Shown here: positions 25,485-34,379 of the stretch, one piece after another | How positions within the stretch are numbered: position 1 is the stretch's first letter | Layout of the letters: the number at the start of each line of letters is the position of its first letter | Assembly (NCBI GenBank): GCA_026874595.1 | Contig: CM049308.1 | Coordinates: 18,286,001 to 18,350,000 of the forward strand | Direction of reading: 5' to 3' | Source: Sipunculus nudus | Taxonomy: Eukaryota > Annelida > Sipuncula > Golfingiida > Sipunculidae | DNA length: 64,000 nt | Translations under genes and position numbers: made by a program | The notes under the pieces: generated by a model | Databases searched by the model: none | What the model was told of the DNA's origin: nothing | The model's input: only the letters and a program-made list of their open reading frames with translations

Positions 25485-26451
25485 CGGAACCTAATATTAA
25501 CAGATAACGTAGTCGTGACGAGCCTAAATTTTGTTATGGAGATAAAAAAATCAGATTCTGTAACACTAGACAGCGTGAAATGTCTGGGGGAATGAATAAA
25601 GAAGTCAGTGGTTTTTTCTTAACAAATAATTATACTATATTCTTTAAACAACCCTAACATTACAATACACTAAATCAATACAATTTCACAGTATAACAGC
25701 AGTATAACAGCAAATCAATACAGTCACACAGTAAAATGAACAAAGTGCACAGTACCTGGATACCACCGCTGTCACAGCGACAAAAGGTCCTTTAAAGCAT
25801 ATAATTCAGATGAACAGTACACATAAATCTTCTAAGAGAATAACAGTCCAGTTCATTCACAAAATTAATCCACCGTAATCCCAAAGTGAAGTTCCTGTCA
25901 TAATCCCGAAAGCAAACTGAAGACTATATAAGATCCATCACAAATCCAGAAGAAAATCTATAATTGCCGCACTTATCGGAATAGGTCCCACAAATTGACT
26001 TACACACTTCTGTGTCCGCTGGAATGTTTCTCTCTCCTCTCTCTCGGCTCTAAAACACAGCCCCCTATTTATAACTTCTCACCCAAAGCCGAGAATTTTC
26101 CACTTGTCGAACAATCCAAAGAATCTAATAAAATACACAGTACACACGCGTTACAGGAAACATCCAGAACAAGAACGCTGTGTTTGTACATGTCAGGGTT
26201 CACACGTATGTATATATATATAATATAATATAATATACTTGTCATCCCCCTTTTTTATTATGGACTGCTTTCTAAACTGTTGAATCGAAATTTTTAACTA
26301 TAAACATGACAAAGAGATATTTGAGAAGGTACCTGTCTTCGTTTTCACTCCTCCAGCCCTTGATCGTACACAGGATCTCTTCCTTGTATGTGAATACAGC
26401 AGCCGTTAATATTACAATAATACCAGCCACCAAAAGGATGATCGGCCACAT
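12901..26451 (-). CDS. Gene A: N-terminally membrane-anchored CARD protein with a GT-B glycosyltransferase-like domain (5 coding exons, 551 aa)
   Basis: Five exons join in frame: 26451-26333, 22159-22003, 17645-17505, 16707-15708 and 13139-12901, totalling 1656 nt (551 codons plus TGA). Every internal boundary is AG/GT and intron phases agree (2, 0, 0, 1). Residues 3-22 form a hydrophobic segment straight after the start Met, read as a signal anchor. About 44-135 is a CARD. About 143-415 resembles a GT4-type GT-B fold: a loop [13 protein letters not shown] at 274-286 fits the family's V-I-P-N-G-V-D motif, a beta-strand ISFVVDF at 294-300 opens the second Rossmann half, and HGIPQI at 392-397 fits the conserved G-x-P-V segment. 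Residues 474-551 are charged and helical. Known of families: CARDs drive homotypic death-fold assembly; GT4 enzymes transfer sugars from nucleotide sugars. Inferred: a membrane-bound immune or apoptosis adaptor whose GT-like part may sense rather than catalyse. A 5' UTR exon lies upstream, because the ATG follows an acceptor. Confidence 0.85.
13194..13240. repeat. (AC)n microsatellite
   Basis: About 20 CA units in gene A intron 4, just upstream of the exon 5 acceptor. Confidence 0.97.
13269..13483 (+). repeat. Duplicated 76-bp unit
   Basis: 13269-13344 and 13408-13483 appear identical (cttgaagttcctgtattagg to gaattttgac), 139 bp apart. The identity suggests a recent event. It lies in gene A intron 4. 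Confidence 0.9.
14211..14276. repeat. (TTA)n microsatellite
   Basis: About 21 units, preceded by related ATT/AAT-rich sequence from 14150. Intronic. Confidence 0.97.
15412..15432. repeat. Isolated terminus of the TTAA MITE family
   Basis: gattgggcccct followed by TTAA matches the preserved terminus at 51567. The adjacent interior does not match, so this is a solo end or a related subfamily. It lies in intron 4 of gene A. Confidence 0.45.
15708..16707 (-). CDS. Gene A coding exon 4: GT-B glycosyltransferase-like domain
   Basis: A single 1000-nt exon (333 codons + 1 nt) between acceptor gattttttgtag and donor TTTCA|gtaagt. Two Rossmann-like halves can be read. The first ends near the FIPAPIYVD loop. 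The second runs from ISFVVDF through a strand CLKFIIT, a helix [12 protein letters not shown] that fits the GT4 A-x-L-F-x-x-A-x-x-F/L-L-x-P-S pattern, and HGIPQIIS. The GT4 E-x7-E pair is not intact: the position of the second Glu is Gln (Q388). The open frame runs 42 nt past the donor, so an unspliced ORF call would add 13 false residues. An in-frame ATG at 16698 lies three codons into the exon. The GT assignment is by motif order only. Confidence 0.75.
17505..17645 (-). CDS. Gene A coding exon 3: CARD, second half (helices 4-6)
   Basis: The acceptor acttgcag and the donor CAGTGG|gtatgt enclose exactly 47 codons, phase 0 at both ends. R-x-x-C-L-L-D-H-M followed by W-I-I-F-L-G-A-L matches the C-terminal CARD helices, where a leucine-rich helix is followed by an F-x-x-F/L-x-x-A-L pattern. 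No second-half CARD exon was found for gene B. Confidence 0.88.
17666..17702. repeat. (TA)n microsatellite
   Basis: About 18 units, 20 bp upstream of the gene A exon 3 acceptor. Confidence 0.95.
17736..18570. mobile_element. LTR-like repeat, copy 1 (possible solo LTR)
   Basis: Begins TGTAACGGAACC and ends near aacacatgtaaca. A direct copy lies at 25481-26180. About 800 bp with a C/T-rich run and tttataact near 18310. No internal retroviral genes lie beside it, and a target duplication could not be proved. It lies in gene A intron 2. Confidence 0.5.
18571..19382 (-). other. Gene A intron 2, no feature recognised
   Basis: AT-rich; the short ORFs have no splice context or similarity. Confidence 0.4.
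19383..21117. mobile_element. Long inverted-repeat element with GGCATTACACGAAATG motif
   Basis: The left arm starts acaggcaaactgtgtaatca and continues through taggcattacacga. The right arm ends in the reverse complement (tcgtgtaatgcct to tttgcctgt). The arms are about 62 bp and diverged. More partial copies of the motif lie at 19455-19540. Two related interior blocks (19620-19700 and 19930-20000) share aaacgcact/tagctttat. No transposase is seen. Confidence 0.6.
22003..22159 (-). CDS. Gene A coding exon 2: CARD, first half (helices 1-3)
   Basis: The acceptor gatccag and the donor GTAAAG|gtaaca bound 157 nt (1 + 52 codons). The split codon AG|C gives Ser40. Typical CARD features are visible: a basic helix [15 protein letters not shown], then an N-x-x-L-L-D-x-L turn and G-V-L at the end of helix 3. 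The exon aligns residue for residue with the gene B exon at 57745-57913 after a short linker gap of four codons. Confidence 0.9.
22219..22298. repeat. (TA)n microsatellite, interrupted
   Basis: Two AT blocks separated by aaaagaaat, in gene A intron 1 just upstream of exon 2. Confidence 0.95.
22375..23040 (+). repeat. Diverged tandem repeat with 'gacctttgacct' motif
   Basis: Two to three units of about 300 bp share ggcaggt, aatgcatccacaatctttt, gacctttgacct and ggttcttactctagt. The head (gggacccattggtctcgacc then ttcagctg) resembles the heads of the tandem-core elements at 32780 and 58005. Confidence 0.6.
23140..24110 (+). pseudogene. Ty3/Gypsy pol fragment (reverse transcriptase to RNase H), inactive
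   Basis: Reverse transcriptase parts are readable in shifting frames: [16 protein letters not shown] (about 23158), then after an extra A in an A-run at 23224-23230 a [10 protein letters not shown] and M-P-S-G-L segment. The connection region [19 protein letters not shown] follows. RNase H is open at 23760-24086 with I-A-Y-A-S-R-K-L and I-H-T-D-H-K-P-L. The stretch around 23340-23360 that should hold the Y-x-D-D active site is deleted. No integrase follows. It is on the strand opposite to gene A, inside intron 1. Confidence 0.88.
24175..24415 (+). mobile_element. Truncated tail of tandem-core element family
   Basis: Contains part of the 340-bp core (ttttgtatcaaatttttaat, cctaatttccggtttccaag, ccctggatgt), the cggacggacgacggacaatg tract and an end ttcagcttagctaaaaa. 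Confidence 0.75.
24416..25350 (-). other. Gene A intron 1, no feature recognised
   Basis: Contains an 82-codon minus-strand open frame (24713-24961). It has no recognised family, and I found no good splice context, so it is not called. Confidence 0.35.
25352..25480. repeat. (TC)n followed by (TA)n microsatellite
   Basis: A CT-rich block (25350-25396) followed by two TA blocks ending exactly at the start of the LTR-like repeat copy 2. Confidence 0.95.
25481..26180. mobile_element. LTR-like repeat, copy 2
   Basis: Same orientation as 17736-18570, with shared runs such as acggaacctaatat, cagattctgtaacacta and gaatgaataaagaagtcagt. It abuts a (TA)n tract, as copy 1 nearly does, and its right end is shorter. 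It lies in gene A intron 1. Confidence 0.55.
26333..26451 (-). CDS. Gene A coding exon 1: signal-anchor/transmembrane segment
   Basis: The acceptor tctgttccag lies just 5' of AAAAATG, so a non-coding leader exon is spliced on. The exon encodes 39 codons plus [22 protein letters not shown], then a charged, Lys/Glu-rich stretch. The donor is ACAG|gtacct, phase 2. No cleavage site is evident, which favours an uncleaved anchor. Gene B's first exon has the same length and design. Confidence 0.85.
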
Positions 26452-27269
26452 TTTTCTGGAACAGAGGGAAATGGCACCAGACCGAATAAATATATAGATA
26501 CTTGGAGTACAATCATAATTGCACATGAACAGAAGTGCACAAGCACAAGAGTTTTTCTACGAAAAATTATAACGCCTTATTTGAGCAAATTGCACAGGTG
26601 GAAATAAGTGCTCTTGACGATAGGATTCATAAGAGGACTCGTAGATAAATATTCATTAAAGATGACACCCAAAACAAAAGTACAGTGGGTACAACTCGAT
26701 GTTACCGATCCATATTTCGTCGTTGATTTTTGACCGAATTTAGCAGTAGCCTATCCACGTGGTCATTTAATTATAATAGCCAGTTATATTAAAGGAACAA
26801 AATGGGGAAAAAATGAAGAAAAAAAATAACGTTTTGTTGTAGATTTATTTTGTAATTGGTATTTTGGAACTATTTCATATTACAATAGATAGTTACATTA
26901 ACACACCAACTGTCATTAATAAAATTATTATATCATAAATTCATAATGCACAACTTTTATAGAACGTATATAGCATAGCAATGCTAAAAAATAAACTAGG
27001 TATGGCTTTTACTTTATGTGCGATAATAATTACGTGAGCCGTCATATGTGCGTATGGGCAACAGGCATGGGAAAATGCATTTAAATCGACGGGCTGTGAT
27101 ATTTGTACATACATCCGCCATTTACTGTTAAATCACAAACAAGAAATGTTTCATTTACATCTGTGCTTGTAGTTTAGGCCCTGTCCCAAAAAATCGAATC
27201 CAACTGATTTATGGGGAAGAAAAACTCAAACCGGCTCAGCTTATATTGATATCGTAACAGTGAAACCAC
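26452..27269. other. Region upstream of gene A exon 1
   Basis: Must contain, or lead to, the 5' UTR exon of gene A because exon 1 starts at an acceptor. No promoter or exon could be defined. Confidence 0.4.
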
Positions 27270-27275
27270 TCAGTG

Positions 27276-27336
27276 GCGGATCGAAGCGGGGGCCCAGCTT
27301 GGCGCCCCCCCCCTCCCCCCCCCCCCCCACCTATTT
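27276..27336. repeat. GGCGGATC-type terminus with poly-C tract
   Basis: cagtggcggatcgaagcggg runs into a long C-rich run. An inverted counterpart (ggatccacccctgccactcg) lies at 30200-30220. The pair could bound a 2.9 kb element or be two unrelated ends. Confidence 0.4.
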
Positions 27337-27339
27337 TGC

Positions 27340-29639
27340 ACAGAGCCTGGGAGAGGTCCCTACATTGAATTAGCCAGCATCAGACCATACATCACTAGAA
27401 ACTGATATTGTGAACTCTGTGGGATACATTATACTGTGTCAATTAGACAAGCTGGGAGGGTTTCAGTATTCCCTTCACTGTCCAACACTTAGTATCTAAA
27501 TTTCTTTCATGGGTATATATAAATTAAATAATAATAATTAATCAGCTTGTCACTGATTATGTCAGGACCTGCCAGGTTGTGAGCCTGTGATACTTTGACC
27601 AGCTGGGTCTGGAGACTCTTGACATCCCTTAATGTGACAATACCCAGATCCTTTAGTAGACCCATCTTGGTATTTATGAACTGGCTTGCTGGCAGTTGCA
27701 GTCACATCAGCAGAAAAAGCAAAAGATTTCCGATTTCTTGCCAAACCTCTATTTAGATATGCCATTAAGTTAATTTAATTTTAAATGTTAAGCTCAGCTG
27801 ACTGATGGTCAGCGATGACCCTAATACATCAGATGACCCTAATAAATCCGGTCTCTGTGTAGTCAGATGGCAGTACCAGAGTAAAGCAAATGGAGACCAT
27901 ATTAAGGCTATAAAATTATTTCACACAGTTGTCGGTCCACAGCGCAAGCTGAAAATATGTTGCTGTACAGTTTTATGTATACCTGGGCTGACATATTGAT
28001 GTTAAAATCAAAAGGCATGCAATGTGTTCCTGAAATACAGGTCCTGGCCTTCATTTACAAGCCGAGGTCCCCCTAGATAATTATGAACTGCGCTGTAAAT
28101 TCCACACTGTTAACATTGCACAAATCTGTGAAAGCCACGATTTTCAATTTCAAATTTGACATGCCTTCAGATGTAAACAAGTTTTCACACCTTACCTTTA
28201 ACTCATTTCTTCTAAATTATAACTTGAAATCCACTCCGGCAATTTCATCAAAATTTACATACATTTTTTTCACAAATAATATCTATAGTTCTAAGTGTAT
28301 GCATCAGCCTCTGTAAGGTTGTTTTTGTTATTAAAGAAAATATTAGTTAAATGAAAATGTGACATAATAATTTCCATGAAAATTTGTTAGTGCCATAATT
28401 TCTTTCTTTGCATTTTTATTTCATCCTCAATTTCTATACACATTAGGATTTCGACTGACAGATTCTAAAATGTTTAACGAAAGTTGGCATTTCAGCAAAA
28501 CTATAAAGTTAGAGCATATTGAAATAAATAGTTTATAGATTAAATAACCTTATGACCATTATTGCATTGGAAGGGGGGGGGAGAAGTCATGATTTATCTG
28601 GGAGCTCCCCTGCTGATTGGGTAGGTCAGCTGGGCTTTGTGCTAATGACCACAGATGCTACAAACCAGTTAAACACTTCCATTCCCTAATTTACTTCTGT
28701 CTTATATAAGACAGATAAATCTAGAATGTTTGTATGCAGAAAAGTATATGCATGTTCGCACAGCCTTGTAAAATGTTCGTAACTGTTTATGTTTAGTTTT
28801 TATTTGTTATGACAGTTTTGAATAATTTTGAATTTAAACTACTTTATTTCTTATGAAAGTCAAGTATTATAAAGTTGCAGCAGAAGACCTACTACATCAT
28901 TAGCCATATTGATAAAAATTAGGATTTTATACATGGCAAAAATTTCAGTCGTCAAAATGTCATTACGACACCATTCTTGGTGTGCAGAATTCAATGAAGG
29001 CTCTGACATGCAGTTGTATTTTGGTTTACGGCAGTATATTTTAATTAAATTATACTAGACCCATAAAAGCAATTGTTTAAGTCTGTGGTTTCTCTTTTTT
29101 CCTGGTGTTAACATCTGAAATGGAATGAAAATCCTGAAATGATCCAGTTAATGCAAATTTCAGTACAACTGAGTAATTGTAGAAAGAACCTAGTTTTCCT
29201 AGATCAGTTTTCCGCTCTCTATTAGTCATATTGTTTAAAGAGTAAAATCCCTTTGTTTCTCATTTTAATGGATTTCAAACATCTTTTACCGGGATAGCCT
29301 ATATTCAGCTCATTTGCTGGGTTTCAACAGGGTCCTGGATAAAGTTAGAACATATAAAATGAATAAAATATACATCATACAGATACCAATTAAACATGAC
29401 AGTGCTATATATATTAAATACATAGTTCAATATATAGCGCGAACGATTAAAAGATGTTATACATGTAATTAAACATAGTCGTTACATAGAAGACATTGAA
29501 AATAAAATAGAATAAAATAAAATACATACAATCTCATAAAATTGATGAAAGGTAAATTAATGGTAATATACAAGTTAGAACAATATAAAATTGTGCTATC
29601 GTCGCATCAAACATCTATATAAACTCTTAAAATGGTCGT
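27340..29639. other. No gene seen
   Basis: AT-rich DNA with short unsupported ORFs. gctcagctgactgatggtca at 27791 resembles the inverted terminus of the tandem-core family. Confidence 0.4.
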
Positions 29640-30113
29640 GATCTGAGGCATACTTTAAGGATAAAGGCAGCTGATTTCATAGCTATGTACCTGCATAGCT
29701 AAAACTAGATTTAAAACGTTCACGCCTGGGCCTGGGTAAAATCAAATTGTGGCTGCCAGAAGACCGTGTTTCATATGGCACCCATTGCAACCTGAGAACA
29801 GTTTTAAATTATTCAGGTACGTATTCATACAAACATTTCTATACAATTGAACAAAAAAATACCGATACCTTTCTTCCACAGTCATCCAACCTAATTGTTT
29901 AATTAATGACGCAGACGAAGTGTAATTGTCAAAATTTTTTGTAACGACGCGTGCGGCTTTGCTCTGAGGCTTTTGGACTCTATTTAAATAAGATTTAAAA
30001 CAATTGCCCCAAACAGATATGCAGTAATCAATGTGACTTTGAAAAAGGGCAACATATACGTAATTCATACCGGTAGTCGACAGTATCTTACTGAGGCGAA
30101 AGAGTATTCCTTA
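29640..30113 (-). pseudogene. Jockey/CR1-like non-LTR retrotransposon, 3' end of reverse transcriptase ORF
   Basis: Reading leftward from 30113: G-I-L-F-R-L-S-K-I-L, then F-Q-S-H-I-D-Y-C-I-S-V-W-G, V-Q-K-x-Q-S-K-A-A-R-V-V, L-G-W-M-T-V-E-E-R, and after about 29740 a N-L-I-L-P-R-P and L-P-L-S-L-K stretch. This is the thumb and C-terminal part found in non-LTR reverse transcriptases of this group. Stop codons interrupt the last part. The catalytic palm and endonuclease are missing, and homology begins right beside an (AC)n tract. Confidence 0.82.
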
Positions 30114-30123
30114 TTTAGATTTT

Positions 30124-30128
<5 letters not shown>

Positions 30129-30165
<37 letters not shown>

Positions 30166-30166
30166 C
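30129..30166. repeat. (AC)n(AT)n microsatellite
   Basis: About 13 AC units then AT units, next to the LINE fragment. Confidence 0.95.
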
Positions 30167-30339
30167 ATTCAGTACTGGGCCCCCCTTTTAAAAAATGCTG
30201 GATCCACCCCTGCCACTCGTACAAGTCAGACACAACTGAGTTGGAAATAAAGGGTAGTATCAATAGGAGAGCAAAATATTTAATGCACACTAGGACTTGT
30301 GTCTAGTGGTCAAAGTGTATTGCAGGAAAAAAAAAGATT

Positions 30340-30760
30340 TCCTTATTCACAATCTCTAACCAGCATAATCTAATGCTGTGAGTACGATTCTGAGCAGAGT
30401 GGTAGGCAGAGGGCATGATATGTACGCTTGGGATTTTCAGGCGTCAGACAAGGTAAACATTCACGCCCTAGCCTTACCCCAGGACAGTCTATACTTTAGA
30501 ATATCTAGAAACCTATATATAACATGCATGAAGATAACTGATTCAATGTATCAAAATCAATTAAAGTTCAATTACTGCAATGTTCAAATTTCATAACAGA
30601 TTTTAATACTACAGCTATAAAGCTTTTGGCTTAAGCGCCGTATACGATTTGAGAAAATGATAAAAACCTCCACCTACAGTTGGTATAACCACCGGTCGAT
30701 GAAGGCTTATAGTTATATATACTGGGAATTCTCAGGCGTCAGATCGTTTACGACCTTGAT
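30340..30760 (+). repeat. Diverged direct repeat, copy 1
   Basis: Shared in order with 31695-32115: tgagtacgatt-gagc, cttgggattt-caggcgtcagacaagg, aaagcttttggcttaa, acagttggta, accaccg-tcgatg. A further partial match (ctcaggcgtcagatcg) lies at 30731. No function seen. Confidence 0.7.
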
Positions 30761-31694
30761 TTACCCAAGGGTATATTTCATGGATCTGGGAAAATTAAAC
30801 AGATTTTAACTAGATCATATCAAAATACTTGCGAGTCTAATTATTTTCTACACATGCATAGCCCAAGCGGCACAACAGGCCGATCTTTGGTCCATCTGAC
30901 TTTTAAATATTATGGTACAAGTAAACCGGGAATTCTAGGGCTCGAACTGAAGTGTATTTTTAAATCAGTAGAATTCACGCGATTAAACCAGAAGTATAAA
31001 TCTAACCTTTTCTCTTGAGCTCAATATAACTTGTAAATATGTATCTAGGAAATTCCCTTGTTGTACTGGCTTTATTCAAAGTGCAGGGCGTTTTCCTCAG
31101 CCCTACCGTTTTTTGTACCGTTGTCCACAATGTTTATTTGTAACCATGCGTTAATCGATAAAGAATCGTGAAAATGTTGAAAACTCTTTGTAACTTATAT
31201 TAAACGGGCGGGCAGGTGTATCTTGAACAGACTGTCATCTATCTTTGCAGAGGATAGCATTCACGAAAAAACAATCATTGCATTAACAATTATTCTACTT
31301 ATTTCATTTAGCCCTAATCGTAAATACACTAATGTGCATGTTATATGCCTGGAAAAATTAAATCAATATGTTATATGGGGGGGGGGGAACTCGTACGATC
31401 CTTGGAGTGGAAAAATAAACATCAGACACTATAGCTACAGGCCTGTAACGCAAATAAAAAAAAATAATAATAATAGTATTTCAATGAATGGAAGTTGAAT
31501 GTTCGGGCTAGTCACAAACTACCCAATTGCCAATAATAAAAGAAAGCTAAGCCAGCGAGGGCAGTATAGAAGCGTTTTTGTGTTCCCGGTCACACAACAT
31601 ATTGAAATCACAATATGATTACATCTTATCTGCTCCTGTGTTTATATACCTACTCCTCTGGTTAACGTATAGAGGACCCGATGTTTAAGGGAAA
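30761..31694. other. No gene seen
   Basis: Spacer between the two direct repeats; AT-rich with a short G run at 31377-31387. Confidence 0.4.
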
Positions 31695-32115
31695 AATGGG
31701 TTTTCTTATCCACAGTCTCTTACCAGCAGAATCCAGTCCGGTGAGTACGATTGAGCGGAGTATGCAGCATGCATGCAATGTACAGAACTTTGGGATTTCC
31801 AAGCGTCAGACAAGGCCAAATTCCACGACCTATAACCTCTCCCTACAGGACAGGCTTCTAGTAATCAGAAACTTTACAAATATGATATTCTATACGTATA
31901 GTAGTATTATTTACAGTCCAGTTACTCCATGGTTCCAATCATATAACATATTTACTGAACTCTTCAACAAATAGCTTTCGGCTTAAAGGCCGCAATATTT
32001 GAGGAACTGAAAATGTTTGAACAATGTTGTAATGGGTTCTTTCACACACAGTTGGTACATGTATAACCTTGATATATAACCAGATAACCACCGTTCGATG
32101 TAGGCCTATTACCTG
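31695..32115 (+). repeat. Diverged direct repeat, copy 2
   Basis: About 1.35 kb downstream of copy 1 in the same orientation; see that entry for shared blocks. Confidence 0.7.
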
Positions 32116-33490
32116 TATCCTGTTTTCGGACACTTGTTTTCATGCGGGTTTCGCCGCAACGTTTTCCCCGGAGAACTCCAAAGACCAAGACATACTGTAA
32201 AGCTTGCCGAGTATCATCTTGGCTACCTCACCACAGGTACTTGGCAGCTTCTGGATTGGCGGTGCATGAACATAGCACCTATATTAGTGTGACCGTGCTC
32301 GGATCGACACTGGATGGTGCAAAAGAAGTTGTTTGGTTAATTATAATAATATTTATTCTTGATCAAGGAACAAGTAAAAGTTCTTAGTATACTTAACAAA
32401 ACTGTATGATACACAAAAACAAACGGTGGCTGACGAGCCGGTTACACCTGCAAAATACAAAATAATAATCCTGAGATTAGTATGCAAGCCAGGATCCACT
32501 TCCAGTCACAATAACCAATATAATAGCATTATCTTATTACACATCAGTCTAGTGAAATAATACCAAATAAACAAATATGGATGTTTATACATACTCCTGA
32601 TAATCCATTTCTGTTATCTAAACAGTCAGTATCAATATGAACACATAACATTCAAAGTCCAGTCACTATAGCTATGTTAATAGACCTGTATACTCTTATA
32701 ATAATAATACACAGTACAATTTTAGATAAACTAAACAAAACTGTTTAGTCAGTACAATACACTCGATATATTCATCTCAGAAAAAACAAGGGACCTATGG
32801 GTCACGACGCTCAGCTGTTATATATGATAAAAAATATTATTTAGAAATGAGGCACATGCTGGTTTTGTGTGGTAATAAATATAAACTGTATTATGAGTTG
32901 TTGTTTAGCTTATGTACGATTTTGATAGTACCTTTGGAGACAGAGAAGAGGATTGATTTCATTTATTTTATTAACAAATGGAGTACTATTGTCACACAGA
33001 TTTTGACTTGGCCATATAACTTATAAGCAGAATATATAAGGGTTTTTTTTTAAAAAATTACAAATATTGTCCCAAATATAATTTTTTATAAAAAAAATAA
33101 GAGAACCATATGATTTTTTAAAATGAAATATAACTGAAATGATTATTAAAATAATATTAAAGAATATATTCATGAATGCATTCATGAATACATTTTGAAA
33201 GTATTTGCACTGGTATTCATATACTTTCATTTTTACCTGATTCCCATTCTTTATGCAAGAAATTTTATAATGGAATACATAATCATATTCGTATTTAAAT
33301 ACAATTACAAAGTATTCGCACCATGTCTGGTGTTTATTCAGTTTTCACCAAACAATGATGTTGAGAATCCAGAATATACAAAATTCACACATTTAAATAA
33401 TGATCATAAGTACATGGTTTTATGTCTTTTATTTATATTTAAAAATAACTAATAAATTCATTCTGGACTAATTTCACATCAATATACACA
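32116..33490. other. No gene seen; isolated element head at 32777
   Basis: At 32777-32820 acaagggacctatgggtcac followed by gacgctcagctg matches the head of the tandem-core element at 58005. No core or tail follows. The rest is AT-rich, with a palindromic atgaatgcattcatgaatac at 33171. Confidence 0.5.
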
Positions 33491-33498
33491 CTAGACGC

Positions 33499-33894
33499 TA
33501 GGGCTGAAACGGGTACATAATTTTGGACTCGAGTACCCGATAGGCATTACCCGACTCGGACTCGAGTACTCGTTACCACGGCAACGCTGTGAAGATAAAA
33601 CGAACATCTGTTTACCGATGCAAAATATGCATAAATTTGACTTAGTGACGGCTTAACTTTATCGCAACGAAGGAATATATGTCATAACAAGACCTCGATT
33701 AATTTGACTAGCATACGTTTAGAGCCCTACGCCAGGCTACGACAATGGATAAATAATCCTACAGACTTTCCTACAATTTGCAGTATTATACATATATGCA
33801 TGTACATACAAGAGTACTTAAGTCCAAATCTTGGACTCGAGTACTCGGTAAGTATTACTCGGACTCGAGTACTCGAGTACTCCTATCAGCCCTA
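33499..33894. mobile_element. hAT-type MITE with 8-bp target duplication
   Basis: Ends are TAGGGCTGAAACGGGTAC and, inverted, TAGGGCTGATAGGAGTAC. Flanks are CTAGACGC (33491-33498) and CTAGACAC (33895-33902), matching at 7 of 8. Length 396 bp. Both sub-terminal regions carry repeated ggactcgagtactcg units. It has no transposase. Confidence 0.85.
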
Positions 33895-34379
33895 CTAGAC
33901 ACAGTAGGAATCTAGATTAATATTATCAACTGCATCTTTGTCTATCATTAATTTCCTTCATATGATCCCTAATGATTAGTAATGAATGATATGATTTACT
34001 TCTTTATCATTAAAATTGAACTGAAAAATACCATAGGTGACTGCATGGTGTTATTTGGAATACGTGACATTCTATCCATCGATACAAGATTCTTATATCA
34101 TCAGTAACTGCAAGTTAATTTCCTGTTATTATAAACTAACAAATTCCTTTTCTATTTTTCTTTAATTTTTTATTAAAAACCAATAAAAATTTATTAATTT
34201 ATTGTCATGTAGTTGGTTAAAACTACTAGATGAGTTGGGTTGGACACCTGGATCAACTGTGGCTGGCCATAACCTGCCTGGATTCCCCGTGTATGCCTCG
34301 CCTCAAGCATGCATAATTTGCTGAAAGTTCAACAAGGTCAACATACAGGTGACTCAAGAGGGGTTGGAGAGAGCCAAAG

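Noticed and set aside
27276-30220. A single 2.9 kb DNA transposon bounded by GGATC-type ends
   Set aside because: The ends match only partly, no target duplication was found, and the interior holds an unrelated LINE fragment.
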